DNA of 64,000 bases from Mesomycoplasma neurolyticum (GCF_900660485.1 NZ_LR214951.1:1-64000); one strand, 5' to 3'. Counted from the stretch's first letter, positions 42,053 through 53,636 are shown. Translations and numbers: made by a program. The notes: generated by a model from the sequence alone, not told the origin.

Positions 42053-42616
42053 ATGATTAATGTAAATGACTTTAAGCCAGGGATAACTTTTCAAGAAAAT
42101 AATGATATTTTTATAGTTTTGGAATCTCAACACTCTAAACAAGGGAGAGGCCAAGCGACTGTGAAAGCTAAAGTTAAAAATTTAAGAACTGGAGCAGTTA
42201 CTAACAAATCTTTTACTGGGGGTACAAAAATAGCAAAAGCACATATCGAAAAAGTAGGAATGAACTACCTTTTCAATGATGGAACAGGAATTGTTTTGAT
42301 GGATGAAAATACTTTTGAACAAGTAACTATTCCAAATAAAAATGTTGAGTGAGAAATGAACTTTTTAAAAGATGGTCAAAAAGTTATAGTTAGAAAATTC
42401 AAAGAGGAAATTTTGGATATTGAATTGCCAATCAATATTGAATTAAAAGTAATAGAGGCACCAGAAGCTGTGAGAGGAAACACAGCAACAAACCCACATA
42501 AAAAAATAAAATTAGAGACTGGCTTTGAGACAGATGCCCCAATGTTTATTAAAGAGGGTGAAACTATTATTGTCTCAACAGAAACAGGTAAATACGTAGG
42601 TAGAGCAAACAAATAA
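42053..42616 (+). CDS. efp: Translation elongation factor P
   Basis: A 187-residue three-domain factor that helps ribosomes form peptide bonds at polyproline stretches. Domain I has VNDFKPGITF and the tip loop KQGRGQATVKAKVKNLRTGA; domain III has APEAVRGNTATNPHKKIKLETG and ends in GETIIVSTETGKYVGR. Tip residue 32 is Arg where the usual loop is PGKG, and the preceding Pro is Gln. AAAGGAGG at 42042-42048 is the ribosome site. The TAA overlaps the next ATG by one base. Confidence 0.95.
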
Positions 42617-42951
42617 TGTTAGATTACGTTTTTGTAAATTATGGCCTTAACGGTTCTTATCTAGTTCATAAAGAAGCTTTTATTCAAGCGATAAATATTG
42701 TGTTTAAGAAAAACAAAAAAATATTGCTTGATAGTGAAATTGAAATTTTATTTAACAATGAAAATTCAAATGTTATAATTAATGCTTCTTATTTAATTTT
42801 GTCTGAAAGTGAAAATTTCAGCCAAATTACTAACTTCTTGTTAAATTCAATAAAAGAAGTGGTAAAATTTTTAATAGGTGTAGAACCTGATAATATTTGT
42901 CTCCGTTACAATGGAACTAAAAAAAATAATTTAAATTATAAAAAGAGGTAA
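42616..42951 (+). CDS. Asp23/Gls24-like small protein
   Basis: A 111-residue protein co-translated with efp (one-base overlap). The pattern of an alpha-beta segment (VIINASYLILSESENFSQI), a helix (FLLNSIKEVVKFLIGV) and a final beta strand (PDNICLRYNG) resembles the Asp23/Gls24 (DUF322) fold, which is often next to efp in firmicutes and mycoplasmas. The basic end (KKNNLNYKKR) is typical of mollicutes. Function is unknown; family assignment is tentative and rests on shape and position. Confidence 0.5.
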   Translation: MLDYVFVNYGLNGSYLVHKEAFIQAINIVFKKNKKILLDSEIEILFNNENSNVIINASYLILSESENFSQITNFLLNSIKEVVKFLIGVEPDNICLRYNGTKKNNLNYKKR

Positions 42952-42954
42952 AAA

Positions 42955-45411
42955 ATGAAATTTGATAAAAATTTAGACCTATTAGCAGTTAATACATTGA
43001 AAATTAATGCATTAGCTGCAATAAATAAAGCTAATTCAGGACATTCAGGGATTGTTTTAAGTGCCGCAAACATTATGCACACACTTTTTACAAGACATTT
43101 AGTTTTCAGTTCAAAAGCTCCAAAATGAATTAATCGTGACCGTTTTGTTTTATCAGCGGGACATGGTTCAGCATTATTGTATGCACAATTAAGAGCATTA
43201 GGATTACTTACACAAAAAGATTTAGAAGAATTTAGACAAATTCATTCTAAAACTCCTGGTCACCCTGAAAATTTCCAAACATTAGGAGTTGATGCAACAA
43301 CAGGACCACTTGGGCAAGGCATTGCTAATGCTGTTGGCTTAACTGTAGCTGAAAGCCATTTAAATTCTAAATATCCTGAAATTAATCACTATACTTATGT
43401 TTTAGTTGGAGATGGTGATTTACAAGAAGGTGTAGCTAATGAAGCGTTATCTTTTGCTGGGAGACAACAATTAAATAAACTCATTATTCTTCATGATTCA
43501 AATAGAATCCAACTTGATACACCAGTGAGTGATGTATTTAATGAAGATTTAAGATTAAAAATGGAAGCTTTAGGTTTCCACTACCAAAGTGTTCCAAACA
43601 AAATTAAGAAAATTTCAAAAGCTATTGCCAAAGCTAAAAAATCATTAAAACCTTCATTTATTGAAGTTAGAACAATTATTGGTGAAGGTTCAACAAAAGA
43701 AAATACTACTGATGTTCATGGAACACCTTTAGGTAAAGATCTTGAACTTTTAAAAGAAAAATTAAATTGATCATATGATGAATTTGCTCTCCCTGATGAA
43801 GTTAGAGACTACTATAGACAAGCTTTAGATGAAAGATTTAAAGAAGCTGAAAATAAATTTGTTGCTTCAGAATATTTAAAAGATTTCTTGAAAAAATCTT
43901 TTGAACCAATGTTTGTTGATTTAGATTTATCTAAAAATGATTCAACAAGAAATTATTCAGGAAAAATTGTTGATTATTTAGGCGAAAAATCAAGCAATTG
44001 AATTGGAGGATCAGCTGACTTATCAGTTTCTACAAAAGTTAAAGGTTCTGATGGTGATTTTTGCCCTGTTAATCGTGCAGGAAGAAATATTTTATTTGGT
44101 GTAAGAGAATTTGCAATGGCTGGTATTGCTAATGGTATTGCTTTACACTCAACATTAAGACCATTTGTTTCTACATTTTTCGTATTTTCTGATTATTTAA
44201 AACCGGCTATTAGATTATCATCAATGATGAATTTACCTGTAACATATATTTTTAGTCATGATTCTGTTTTTGTTGGTGAAGATGGTCCAACTCACCAACC
44301 AATAGAACAATTAGCTATGTTGCGTTCAATTCCTGGTGTTAAAGTTCTAAGACCTGCAGATGAAACAGAAACAAAAGCTGCTTTTGAGTTAGCAATAAAT
44401 TCTAGAAGAAAACCGCATATCATTGTTACAACAAGACAAAATATTAAATCACTTGATGAAACATCATTTGAAAGTTTTAAAAAAGGAAGTTATTTCTTAC
44501 AAAAAACTGATTCACCTTATGCATTGATTGCAACAGGAAGTGAATTGAAACTTGCACAAAGAATTGGTAAAAGATTAAACCTTAATGTTATTTCAGCATC
44601 CAATTGAGATGGTAAAGTTCTTTGAGATCCAAATAAATCAATATCATTTGAAGCTGCAACAACATTTGGATGAGAAAAATATGCTCGTTGCAATGTAGGG
44701 ATTGATAGTTTTGGAATTTCAGCTCCTGGTGAACAAGTTTATAAACATTTCAACTTTGAATATAACTTTTTAAAACATTTTGTAATGCAGACTTTTGACT
44801 TAGTTGATGATAATCCTGAGGAAGATATAGAAGTTGAAGAAATAATTGAAGAACCAATTGTTGACTATATTGAAGAACCAACACAAGAAGTGGATTATTT
44901 CGAAGAAGAATCACATGATGATATAGTTGAAGAATTTGTTGAAGAAATAAATGATACAAACAACGAAACCAATGAATACTTTTTAAATGACACTATTGAT
45001 TTACCAACAGAAGAATATGTTTATGATGTTGAACCAACACAAGAACAAGAAGTTGTTTTTGTTGATGAAAATCTTATTGAAGATGATGTAGTTGAGACAG
45101 TATTTGAAGAATCTACAATTGAAGAAATTGAAGAAGAGCAACCAATTTTAGTTGAAGAAACTACAATTGAAGAAGAAGAAGAAGAAGAACCAATTTTAGT
45201 TGAAGAATCTAACATTGATGAAGAAGAAATAATAGTCACACCTAAAGAAAAAAGTGCTATTTGTGGTAAAGAGTCAGATTGTCAATTAAAGTTAGTAGAA
45301 CACCACCACCATTTAACAAAAAAAGATAATAATGATAATAATTCAAATTATGTTTGTTTTAATGATACATGTGTTGATGTTTTAGATAGCAATGAAGCTA
45401 AAAGAAAATAA
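42955..45411 (+). CDS. tkt: Transketolase with a long acidic C-terminal extension
   Basis: 818 residues; the normal enzyme ends at about residue 615. The thiamine-diphosphate enzyme links xylulose 5-phosphate to glycolysis. Core motifs: ANSGHSGIVLSAANIMHTLF, GHGSALLYAQLRALG, TTGPLGQGIANAVGL, GDGDLQEGVANEALSFAG with N-rich metal loop, and EDGPTHQPIEQLAMLRSIPG. Residues 616-818 continue in the same frame with no stop: Glu-rich repeats (IEEEQPILVEETTIEEEEEE-like), about one third acidic, then a non-acidic end with C770, C776, four His (783-786), C801 and C806. The tail has no counterpart in known transketolases. Ribosome site AAAGAGG. Overlaps the next gene by 20 bases. Confidence 0.93.
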
Positions 45412-46264
45412 CAAAATTTTAATTTCTTTTCAAAAAATAATAAATAAATATTGTAAATATACAGTTTACGATATAGCAATTAGTTCTATATTTTTAGCAA
45501 TTTATTTAGGACTAATTTTTTTGTTAAGACTTACTGTATTACATGGTAAATTAAACATACAATTTGAATATATTATTTTTATTGTTTATGGTATTGTTTT
45601 AGGCCCTTTTAAAGGTGTTGTTTTAGCTATTATAGCAGACACACTTAATTTATTAATTAGAGGTTTAATACCTTTTTGAACCATTGAATACGCAATTGTG
45701 CCCCCGCTAGTAGTAATTGTTTCATGACTTTTAATGTTTTTTTATAACAAAAAAAATATTAAAAATTTTATAATTTTATCATTATTTGTAGTAGCTACAA
45801 TGACATTAATGCTTTCAGTTTTTATTTTTGAATTAATACAACCTGTTGACAAAACTATTGATAAAACGTTTAAAAAGATTTTTAATAAAAGCAATATAAC
45901 AATTTTACTTATTTGTTTTTTTGTTGTTTTTTTAGGAGGGTTAATAGTTTTATCTCTTTTATGATGAAAAACTAAAAATGAAATTTATTATTTGATTTTT
46001 TTCATCATTTCCATAATTTTTATAATAAATGTTATTTTTAGATGATTGTGAGGCCCATTTGCTTTTATAAAGTATTACAATCGTTTTATTGCTAAAAAAG
46101 GTAGCGCATTTGATATTTCGGACAAGTATTATATCTATTTTGCTCCTATCATTTTAAAAGGGGTTATTACAATACCTTTATATACAGCATTTTTAGTTCC
46201 AACAATCCCATTTTTAATGAAATATAATAACTATAAAATAATTAAAAAAATAAAATGATATTAA
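45392..46264 (+). CDS. ECF-type transporter substrate-binding (S) component-like membrane protein
   Basis: A 290-residue protein with about six or seven helices. The N-terminal half resembles vitamin ECF S-components: FEYIIFIVYGIVLGPFKGVV followed by LAIIADTLNLLIRGLIPFW, the usual gate between helices 2 and 3. The C-terminal half has LGGLIVLSLLWW and GPFAFIKYYNRF and is basic at the end (KYNNYKIIKKIKWY). The start overlaps the transketolase end by 20 bases, without a clear ribosome site, so translation is likely coupled. Substrate unknown (folate or a related vitamin is possible). Ten TGA-Trp codons. Confidence 0.65.
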
Positions 46265-46266
46265 AA

Positions 46267-46302
46267 AAATAAAACCCCTATTTATTGTTAAGGGTTTTAT
46301 TT
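46267..46302. terminator. Bidirectional terminator between convergent genes
   Basis: AAATAAAACCC (46267-46277) pairs with GGGTTTTATTT (46292-46302), followed by more T. It lies directly after the ECF-like gene and contains the stop of the opposing glycosyltransferase gene. Confidence 0.75.
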
Positions 46303-47276
46303 TTTTTTAGTATTTTTTTTACTTTTATATAATTATTAAAAGCATTTTTAAAAAACAAATTCTTAGTTTTATATATCTTTTTTAATTTTTTCTCAATATT
46401 ATATTTTTCATCAATATTTATTAATTTATTTAATGAAGGTTTAAACTGCTCAAAATTTTTAATTATTTTTTTATAATTTCAAGCAAAAAACATATGAATT
46501 CAAATATAGCTCAAAAAATGTTTTTCAATTTTATGTTGTTTGAATTGTGAATATAAATTCATATTTTCAAGATTTGAATAAAGATAATTAATATTTTCAG
46601 CAATAGACTCAATTTTAAAACTATTGTGTTTTTTAGAAGCTCCGCCCAAATTTAAATCATATGAATATGCGAATTTATTTATATATGTAAAATTTTGAGC
46701 ACTTAGAATTAAAGGAATAGATACTGAAAAATCTTCATAAATAAAATTAGGTTTAAATAAAATATTTTTATCTAAAAATCATTTTTTGTTTATTAAAACA
46801 TTTCAAACAAAAAAAATACCTTTTTGTAAATAATCAATATTATTTTTAATTTTAACAAATGGATTAACAAGAAAATTAAAAACATTTATTTTTTTAATTA
46901 AAGTTCTAAAATTAGATAAAACAATTTCTTTGTCTTCTTTATAAATTATATTATTAAGGTTTTTGATTGTATTTTTTGAAATAAAATCATCTGCATCTAT
47001 AAAATAAAAATATTCACTTTCACAATTATTAATTAAAATATTTCTAGCCTCAGCTATCCCTACTTGTTTTTCTAAATTAATAATTTTTATATTTTTATTT
47101 AAATTATTTTTCTTAAATTTATTCAAAATATCAAATGTATTATCTATGGAAGCATCATTTAAAAAAATAATGTTAAATCTTTGATCTTTTTGTTTTAACA
47201 ATGTTTTAAATAAGCGAGAGTAAAATTTTTCTTTATTATAACAAGGAATTAAAATGGTTATTTTATTTTTTTGCAT
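46278..47276 (-). CDS. Family 2 glycosyltransferase
   Basis: A 332-residue GT-A fold enzyme. ITILIPCYNKEKFYSRLFKT, LNDASIDNTFDIL and the metal-binding YFYFIDADDFIS (DxDD) are classical GT2 features. The C-terminal half is Lys/Asn-rich and helical with no membrane span. It likely adds sugars to a glycolipid or capsular polysaccharide. Upstream it has no ribosome site; TAGTAAAAT occurs 5 bases before the ATG, overlapping the end of degV. Its stop is inside the shared terminator. Confidence 0.85.
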
Positions 47277-47287
47277 TAATTATTTTA

Positions 47288-48154
47288 CTAAATTTTTAGT
47301 TCAGATAATTTTGGTCAAATACCCAATGATGAACATTCAACACCAGTATGAATCATAACAGTAGCTGATGCTTGTGTCTTTTCATCTATATCTTTTCCAA
47401 ACTTGGAAACTATATTTTTAGCAGTTACTATCATTTCTTCATTAGCTGCATTCATAAATTTAAATTCATAATTTTTTAAATTTTCAATTCCACCAATAAA
47501 ATCAATTAATTTTTCACTCACTTTTTTCATTGAACCTTTAATTGTTTTTTTGATACCACTAAAAGTTATGCCGTATTGTGTAACCTTTAAAATCAAAACT
47601 AAACCAAAAGTATTTAAAACTAATTTTTTTATTCCTTTAATTCTTCCACCTTTTATTAAGTTTGTTAAATCTTTAACAATTAAAAAATTAATACTTTTTT
47701 CATTTATTTCTTTAGCTAATTCAATAAGTCTTTCAATTCCAACACCTTGCTTAGCTTTTTTAATTAAAAAATTTCCGATTTCAATAACTTGATTAGCAAA
47801 AAAATGATTGTCAATCATTATAAATTTATCTTTATATTTTTTAGCTGCAACACTTACTGTTTGAAAAGTTGATGAAAGAGCTGAAGATGTTAAAAAAACA
47901 AAAACCTTTTCAAATTTTTTATCCATTCTTTCAAGTGTTTCTTCAATTGTATTTAAAGAAGGTAAAGAAGTAAATGCTTTTTCTGACTTTGCTATTAAAA
48001 TTGCTAAATCTTTTTTTGAAATTTCTTTGCCATTATCAATATAATTTTTGCCATCAATGGAAAATTGTAAAGGCAAAAATTCAAAATACTCATTTTTTAC
48101 TTGGTCTTCTGATAATCCACAAAATGAGTCTACTAAAATACCTATTTTTTTCAT
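47288..48154 (-). CDS. DegV family fatty-acid-binding protein
   Basis: A 288-residue DegV/FakB-like protein. KIGILVDSFCGLSEDQ at the N-terminus, the loop AFTSLPSLNTIEETLE (T-S-x-P motif), VFLTSSALSSTFQTVSVAA, LTNLIKGGRIKG, and a C-terminal ATVMIHTGVECSSLGI match the family, which binds a fatty acid for FakA kinase. The start at 48154 is preferred to 48166 because the latter falls in a TATAAT box (48170-48165). The fatty acid is presumably taken from the host. Monocistronic or with the following GT2 gene. Confidence 0.9.
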
Positions 48155-48180
48155 AATGTTATACATTATAAACTAATAAA

Positions 48181-49686
48181 CTAAATTTTGTAATTATAAT
48201 TACATTTTATTTTTTTTAAAATAGATGGCAAAGTTTTGCTATAATCAATCTCATAAATAATAAAAATATTATTTTCATCACAAATATTGGAAAGTGTTTC
48301 TAAAAAAAATAATAATTCATTGTTGTTGTTTAATTCATCTGTTAGCTTTTTAGAAATAATTAAGAAAAAAGGTTTTAATTCTAATAAGTAATTAAAAATT
48401 AAGTTACCGTATTTTTGTAAATATATTCCTCATTTATTAAAATTTTTCTGATTTATTTTTTTATATTTATATATAAATTCTGTGAAGTCTTCTATGTCAA
48501 CAACAATATTTGGGCTTTTAGAATTTAGCTTCTGATAATTGTCAAAAAAAGCTCCTGGTTTTATAATTATAAAATTATTTTGACCAATTATATTTGCGTT
48601 TTTTAAAATTAAATTTTCATGTTCATTTTTTATTTTTTTTACTAAAGAATATTTATAAGCTTCATTAATTGTGTTATCTATATAAATTTTAGAAGCAGTA
48701 GCTTTGTTTTTTATCATTATTTCAGAACTTTGTAAATTTATTTTTTTCTCATTAACAATATTTTTATAGTTTTCTATTTTTTCATTATATTTTTGTAGTT
48801 CTCAACTTTTACTCAAAATAAAATCATCACTTAAAACAAAACCATTTTTTATTTCAGATGCTTTGTTAATTGCGAAATCAATTTTTTTTTCTAAAGTATA
48901 ATAATTTTCATCTATTTTATTTTTTTCAAAAACTAATGCAAAATTATTAAAGAAAAAATAATTTTTATACTTTCTTAACTTTTTTAAAAAATATTTTTTA
49001 ACTAAAAATAATTTTTTCTTTATATTCGATTCAAAAACTAAAACTAAATATTCATTTTGATAAATTGTTTTAAAATTAAAAAAGTTTAAGATCACTATTT
49101 CTTCACATAAATTTCTTATATGTTCTAAAATATTTATGTTTTGCTGGAAAATTTTCTTAAGTTCAAAAGCTAAAAATAAATTATATTTTTTATTTAAGTT
49201 TATATTTTGAAAATTATAAATTTTTCTCTCTTTTTTTAATCATTTTCTTCTTTTGTTTTCAGTTAAAATACTTGTATCTCTATATAAAATCAAAAAATTA
49301 TCTTCTTTATTTGTGAATATAAAAGTATATTTGTTGCTTAAATTATTTTTAAAACATAGTTCTAATGTTTTATACTCAAATGTTTTTATATTTTTTAAAA
49401 ATTTTTCTTTATCATTTGTAATCAATAAATCTGCAAATTTTTCAATAGACAGTCATTCTCCATTTAAAAGTTTTTCATTTGTATAAAAAACTTTTTTAGC
49501 AATGCTAAAAAAGTTAGAATCAAAAACTCTAATTCTATTATTTTGAATTTCAAAAATAAATGGCAATATAATTGAGTTACTTTCTGCACTTCTTTTTTTT
49601 ATAAAATAAATTTTTACACTAATAAAAATAATTGTAAAAACTAAAAATATAAGCATCAAAACAAATAATATTCAAACAATATACAT
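48181..49686 (-). CDS. Membrane-anchored protein with degenerate PAS-GGDEF-EAL-like architecture
   Basis: A 501-residue protein. Residues 2-22 are a single membrane helix. About 30-160 looks PAS-like (NRIRVFDSNFFSIAKKVFY, ending with DNFLILYRDTSIL). About 190-300 resembles GGDEF: VILNFFNFKTIYQNE (D-x-FK equivalent) and KNYFFFNNFALVFEKN where RYGGDEF would be. About 310-495 resembles EAL: QNNFIIIKPGAFFDN, PNIVVDIEDFTEF, NKWGIYLQKYGNLIFNYLLE, LKPFFLIISKKLTDEL and DENNIFIIYEID. All catalytic signatures are lost, so it should be a non-enzymatic sensor or scaffold. Two bases behind pcrA. Domain assignment is by pattern only. Confidence 0.6.
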
Positions 49687-49688
49687 AT

Positions 49689-51881
49689 TTAAATAACCTT
49701 TTCTAATGATTTGTGGTCTTTTTTTATTTTTTTAATTTCTTTTTCGTTTTTAAAAGAAATGTGAGCAATATCTCCGATTATTTCTACAATAACACCAAAA
49801 CCAAAAGTTAAATGGTTAACTGCATCACCAACAATGAAATCATCTTTTTTATTTTTAGCATAACTAAGTTTGCCTGTTATTTGGTCTATTTTGGTAAATG
49901 TTTGTAATTTAAAAGCTTTTAATTCTAACTCTTCAACAAATCTTGATGTTTTGTATAAGTTTTCTCTTTTATTATCAAAATAATTTTTGCTTGAATTGGA
50001 TATAAAAAGCCTTTCTTTAGCTCTAGTTATAGCAACATAAGCAAGTCTTCTTTCTTCTTCAATACTTTCATCATTATCTAATGTTTTATTATTTGGGAAA
50101 ATTCCTTCAGACATTCCAACTAAGAAAACATTTTCAAATTCAAGACCTTTAGAATTATGTACAGTCATCAAATTGATTGCAACACTTGAAGAAATTGAGT
50201 TTAAATCTGTTAGAACTGAAATATCAATTAAATAATCTGATATTTTTTTTTCAGGGTTTTGTTTTTCTCAATTTTTAATTGATTGAAGCAAAATATTGAA
50301 ATTTTCATAAGCTTCTTTAAAATCTAAAACGTTTTGCGTATTATTTTGATATATTGAAAAATAATTTATTAATTTTAAAAATTGATTTATTGTATCGGCT
50401 ATAGATTTGTTTTTAGCAATGCAAGCTCTTGCTCAATTTATTTTATTTAAAAATTCAACTAATTCTTGTTTGGTTTTAGTGGTTAAATCTAGTTCTTTTC
50501 TCTTTTTATCACTAGCATTTTTAAAGTTTTTAAAATATTCTATAAGTGAATCAAATAATTCTAATTTTCTTTTTTTAGCAAATTCTAAAATTTTATTAAT
50601 GGTACTTGGTCCAATTTTTTTTGGTGGTACATTAATGATTCTAGTTAATGCAATTGTAGAACCATGATCTATTACTTTTAAAAAAGCAATAACATCTTTG
50701 ATTATCTTTTTTTCATAAAATTTTTGAGACCCTAAAATTTTATAAGGTATATTTTCTTTTATAAGCATATCTTCAAAATATCGAGAATAAAAATTAGAGC
50801 GATATAAAATAGCTATATTTTTCAATTGAGATTTTTTCTTTTTTAATTCATTTATTTTATTAATAACCCATCTAGCTTCAGCTTCTAAACTAAAGCCATG
50901 GTAAAATTCAATCTCTTCAAAATTTTCTTTTTCAGTAAAAAGATCATTATCAACTCTAGTTTTGTTGTTTTTAATTAATTTATTTGCAGAATCTAGAATT
51001 CTTTTTGTTGAACGATAATTTTGTGAAAGCTTTATAATATGCACATTTGGAAATTTTTTATCAAAATCATTAATAAGATTAGCATCAGCACCTCTTCATG
51101 AATAAATAGACTGATTTGGATCACCCACAATTGTGATTTTGTTTTTTTCACTAATTAAATGTTCAATAATTCTTAATTGAATAATAGATGTATCTTGAAA
51201 TTCATCTATTAAAATATGACTAAATCTATTTTTTCACTTCTGAGCAATAGACGGGAACTTTTCAAACAATTTTAAAGTATACAAAAGCAAATCATCAAAA
51301 TCTAAAACTTTCATTTTTTTTAATTCTTCATCATACAATTTGTAGATTTGCAAAATTTTTAATTCTTTTTCATCTAAAATTTCTTTATCAATTTGATCAT
51401 ATGATTTTTCATAATTTTTTCATTTAGATATAGTCTCCAAAGCACTAGAATAACTAATATCTTTTGGACTTAAGGCTAAATTATTATAAATAGATTCTAA
51501 AATAGTTTTTTGATCTGATGTATCTAAAATATCGAATTTAGCATCAAAATTTTTAAAATTATGTATTTCTCTTCTTAAAACTAAATTACAAAAAGAGTGG
51601 AATGTCATAATATAAGGTTTTTTATCATTTTCATGGTGTGTAATTAAACCTTCTACTCTTTCAAGCATTTCATTAGCGGCTTTATTAGTGAAAGTTACAG
51701 CTAATATTTTATCTGGTTCTGCTTCTTGAGTTTCTATTAAGTAAGCAATTTTTCTTGTTAATACACCTGTTTTTCCACTACCTGCACCAGCAATAATTTT
51801 TAAATGAGAGTCATTATAAACCACTGCTTCTTTTTGTTGTGGATTTAATATTGAAATTAATTTTTCTATTTTTGCTTCCAT
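49689..51881 (-). CDS. pcrA: SF1 DNA helicase PcrA/UvrD
   Basis: A 730-residue 3'-5' helicase for repair and replication restart. Motifs in order: LNPQQKEAV, Walker A AGAGSGKTGVLTRKIAYLI, TFTNKAANEM, FHSFCNLVLRR, motif II HILIDEFQDT, GDPNQSIYSWRGA, LSQNYRST, MTVHNSKGLEFENVFLVG, and AYVAITRAKERLFIS. The C-terminus has the PcrA Tudor-like end (DFIVGDAVNHLTFGFG). Strong ribosome site TAAAGGAGGAT before the ATG. It is followed directly by the PAS-GGDEF-EAL-like gene. Confidence 0.96.
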
Positions 51882-51898
51882 GACAATCCTCCTTTAAT

Positions 51899-52600
51899 TT
51901 ATTGCATTATTTCTACACTTTCCCAATTTAATTTTTGTGGTTGGAAAGCATTTTTAAATTTATCTTCGGTTTCAAATTTGTTTTTGTAAATAGTTATAGT
52001 ACTTGAAAAAGAATCAATCAAACTAATACGTGTTTTTTTTAAAATAGTTAAAGAAATAAAATAGTTACTTATAACAAAAAAATTGCTAATAGTTCAAAAA
52101 ACTGTTAAAAATATTTTTATATATGATTTTATTTCTTTAATTTCGATATTTATTATTTTATCTTTTAATATTTTGTTTTCTTTGGATAAAATTACAAAAT
52201 CCTTTGGTGTGATCACAAAAAGAAATATCAAAATTAAAATAATTCAATTAAGGGAATAAAAGCATTCTTTTTTAATCAAAGCAATAACTCATTTACTTTT
52301 TTTATATGTGTTTTCTCTGTTTAAAACAACTTTAATTTTTGTAACTAATCGACCAATGGTGCATCCTTTAAATATAAAAGCTGGAACAATTATTTGTAAA
52401 AAAATTATTATAAAAATTTCAATAATAAATCAAAAATAATAAAAATATTTAAATTTATTAATATTAAAATTTTGCTCTCAAAAATTGAAATTATTAAAAA
52501 ATATAAATGTTATAAGAAAAGTTAAAAGCATAAAACATAAAATATCAATTAAACCTGCTAAAAGTCTAATTTTATAACTTGCTTTTAAATGTTTTTTCAA
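51899..52600 (-). CDS. RDD family membrane protein
   Basis: A 233-residue protein with about four helices and the RDD signature: YKIRLLAGLIDILCFMLL, then FKGCTIGRLVTKIKVVLN. RDD proteins are of varied function (ion or solute handling). There is no ATG. The family N-terminus begins three codons after the TAG of the preceding glycosyltransferase gene, in the same frame, with TTG at 52600 as the only plausible start. The ribosome site AGAAAG is weak, so reinitiation or read-through is likely. Ends 17 bases before pcrA. Confidence 0.75.
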
Positions 52601-52606
52601 TTTAAA

Positions 52607-53599
52607 CTACAACTTTCTAGTTAAATTTTTTCATTTGTTAGGGGCTAAATCTTTTAAAATAACCATTTTTTCTCAATCATTATCTAAAAAATATTTATTT
52701 AAAGAAATTATTATGAAAAATTCATTAACTTTCATATCTTTAATTTTTTTATAAAATCTTGAAATTGATGTAGGCAAATGATTTTTAAAAATAAAGTTTT
52801 TTATTCTATGTTTTGTATAAGGATTTAAAATACCTGGCAAAAATAAAGCTAAATTATAAATTTTGTTATATTGTATTTCTTGAATAAAATCTGGAAATTC
52901 ATTTTTAATATATTTCTCTATGCCGTCTCATTCTTTAATTAAAGCAGATGGGTTGTTAACAAAGTTCTTTTCATTAAAATCGCTAATTAAAACAGTGTTT
53001 ATATAAACATATGTCTCAGTGTTTAAAAGAAACTTAAAAACTAAATCTATTCATATTTTAGAATTAGAAATATTTTTGTTTTCTAATTTAGGTAAAATTT
53101 TTATAAATTTTTCTCTGTTAAAAAATTTATTAAAAATTATTGGTAATATGTAAGCTAAAACTTTTTTCTCTTCTTTTAAATTAAAAACTTTTTTCTCAGC
53201 AATTCTTTGTCTTAGTTCGATTTCAAAAAAACCTTTATATGATGGTTTGAATTCAATCATATCCGCTTTGTGTTTGTTTGAAAAAGTAGAAAATAATTGG
53301 GTAAATTCACTTTCTAAAAATGTACTTGGATTTATAAATGCAATGTATTCACCTTTAGCTAAATTCAACATTTTAATAAATTCACTTGAAAACATTTGTC
53401 TTTTATCATTGATTAAAACCTGAATTTTGTTTTCTAATTTCTTTTTGTATTTATATATGATTTCTAATTCTTCTAAAGTGGGTTTGTTCAAACTTAAAAT
53501 AATTTCAAAATTTTCATCAATTTGATTAGTGCAATTTTCTAAAAAAATATTTAATTCATTTTTTTGTTTATATGTATAAACTAATAATGATAATTTCAT
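52607..53599 (-). CDS. Family 2 glycosyltransferase-like protein
   Basis: A 330-residue protein. The N-terminal third has the GT-A pattern LSLLVYTYKQKNELNIFL, NFEIILSLNKPTLEE and AKGEYIAFINPSTFLE, but the DxD motif is replaced by NPS, so catalysis is doubtful. The remainder is helical and charged. A very strong ribosome site (AAAGGAGGG) precedes the ATG. It ends with TAG in frame with the RDD gene. Probably surface polysaccharide-related or a degenerate copy of the GT at 46.3 kb. Confidence 0.65.
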
Positions 53600-53636
53600 C
53601 CCATCCCTCCTTTCATACTAACTATAACTAGTAAAA

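Noticed and set aside
44750-45239. Minus-strand frames rich in Ser or Leu/Gln opposite the transketolase tail
   Set aside because: They mirror the GAA/GAT-rich acidic repeats on the plus strand and have no start signals.
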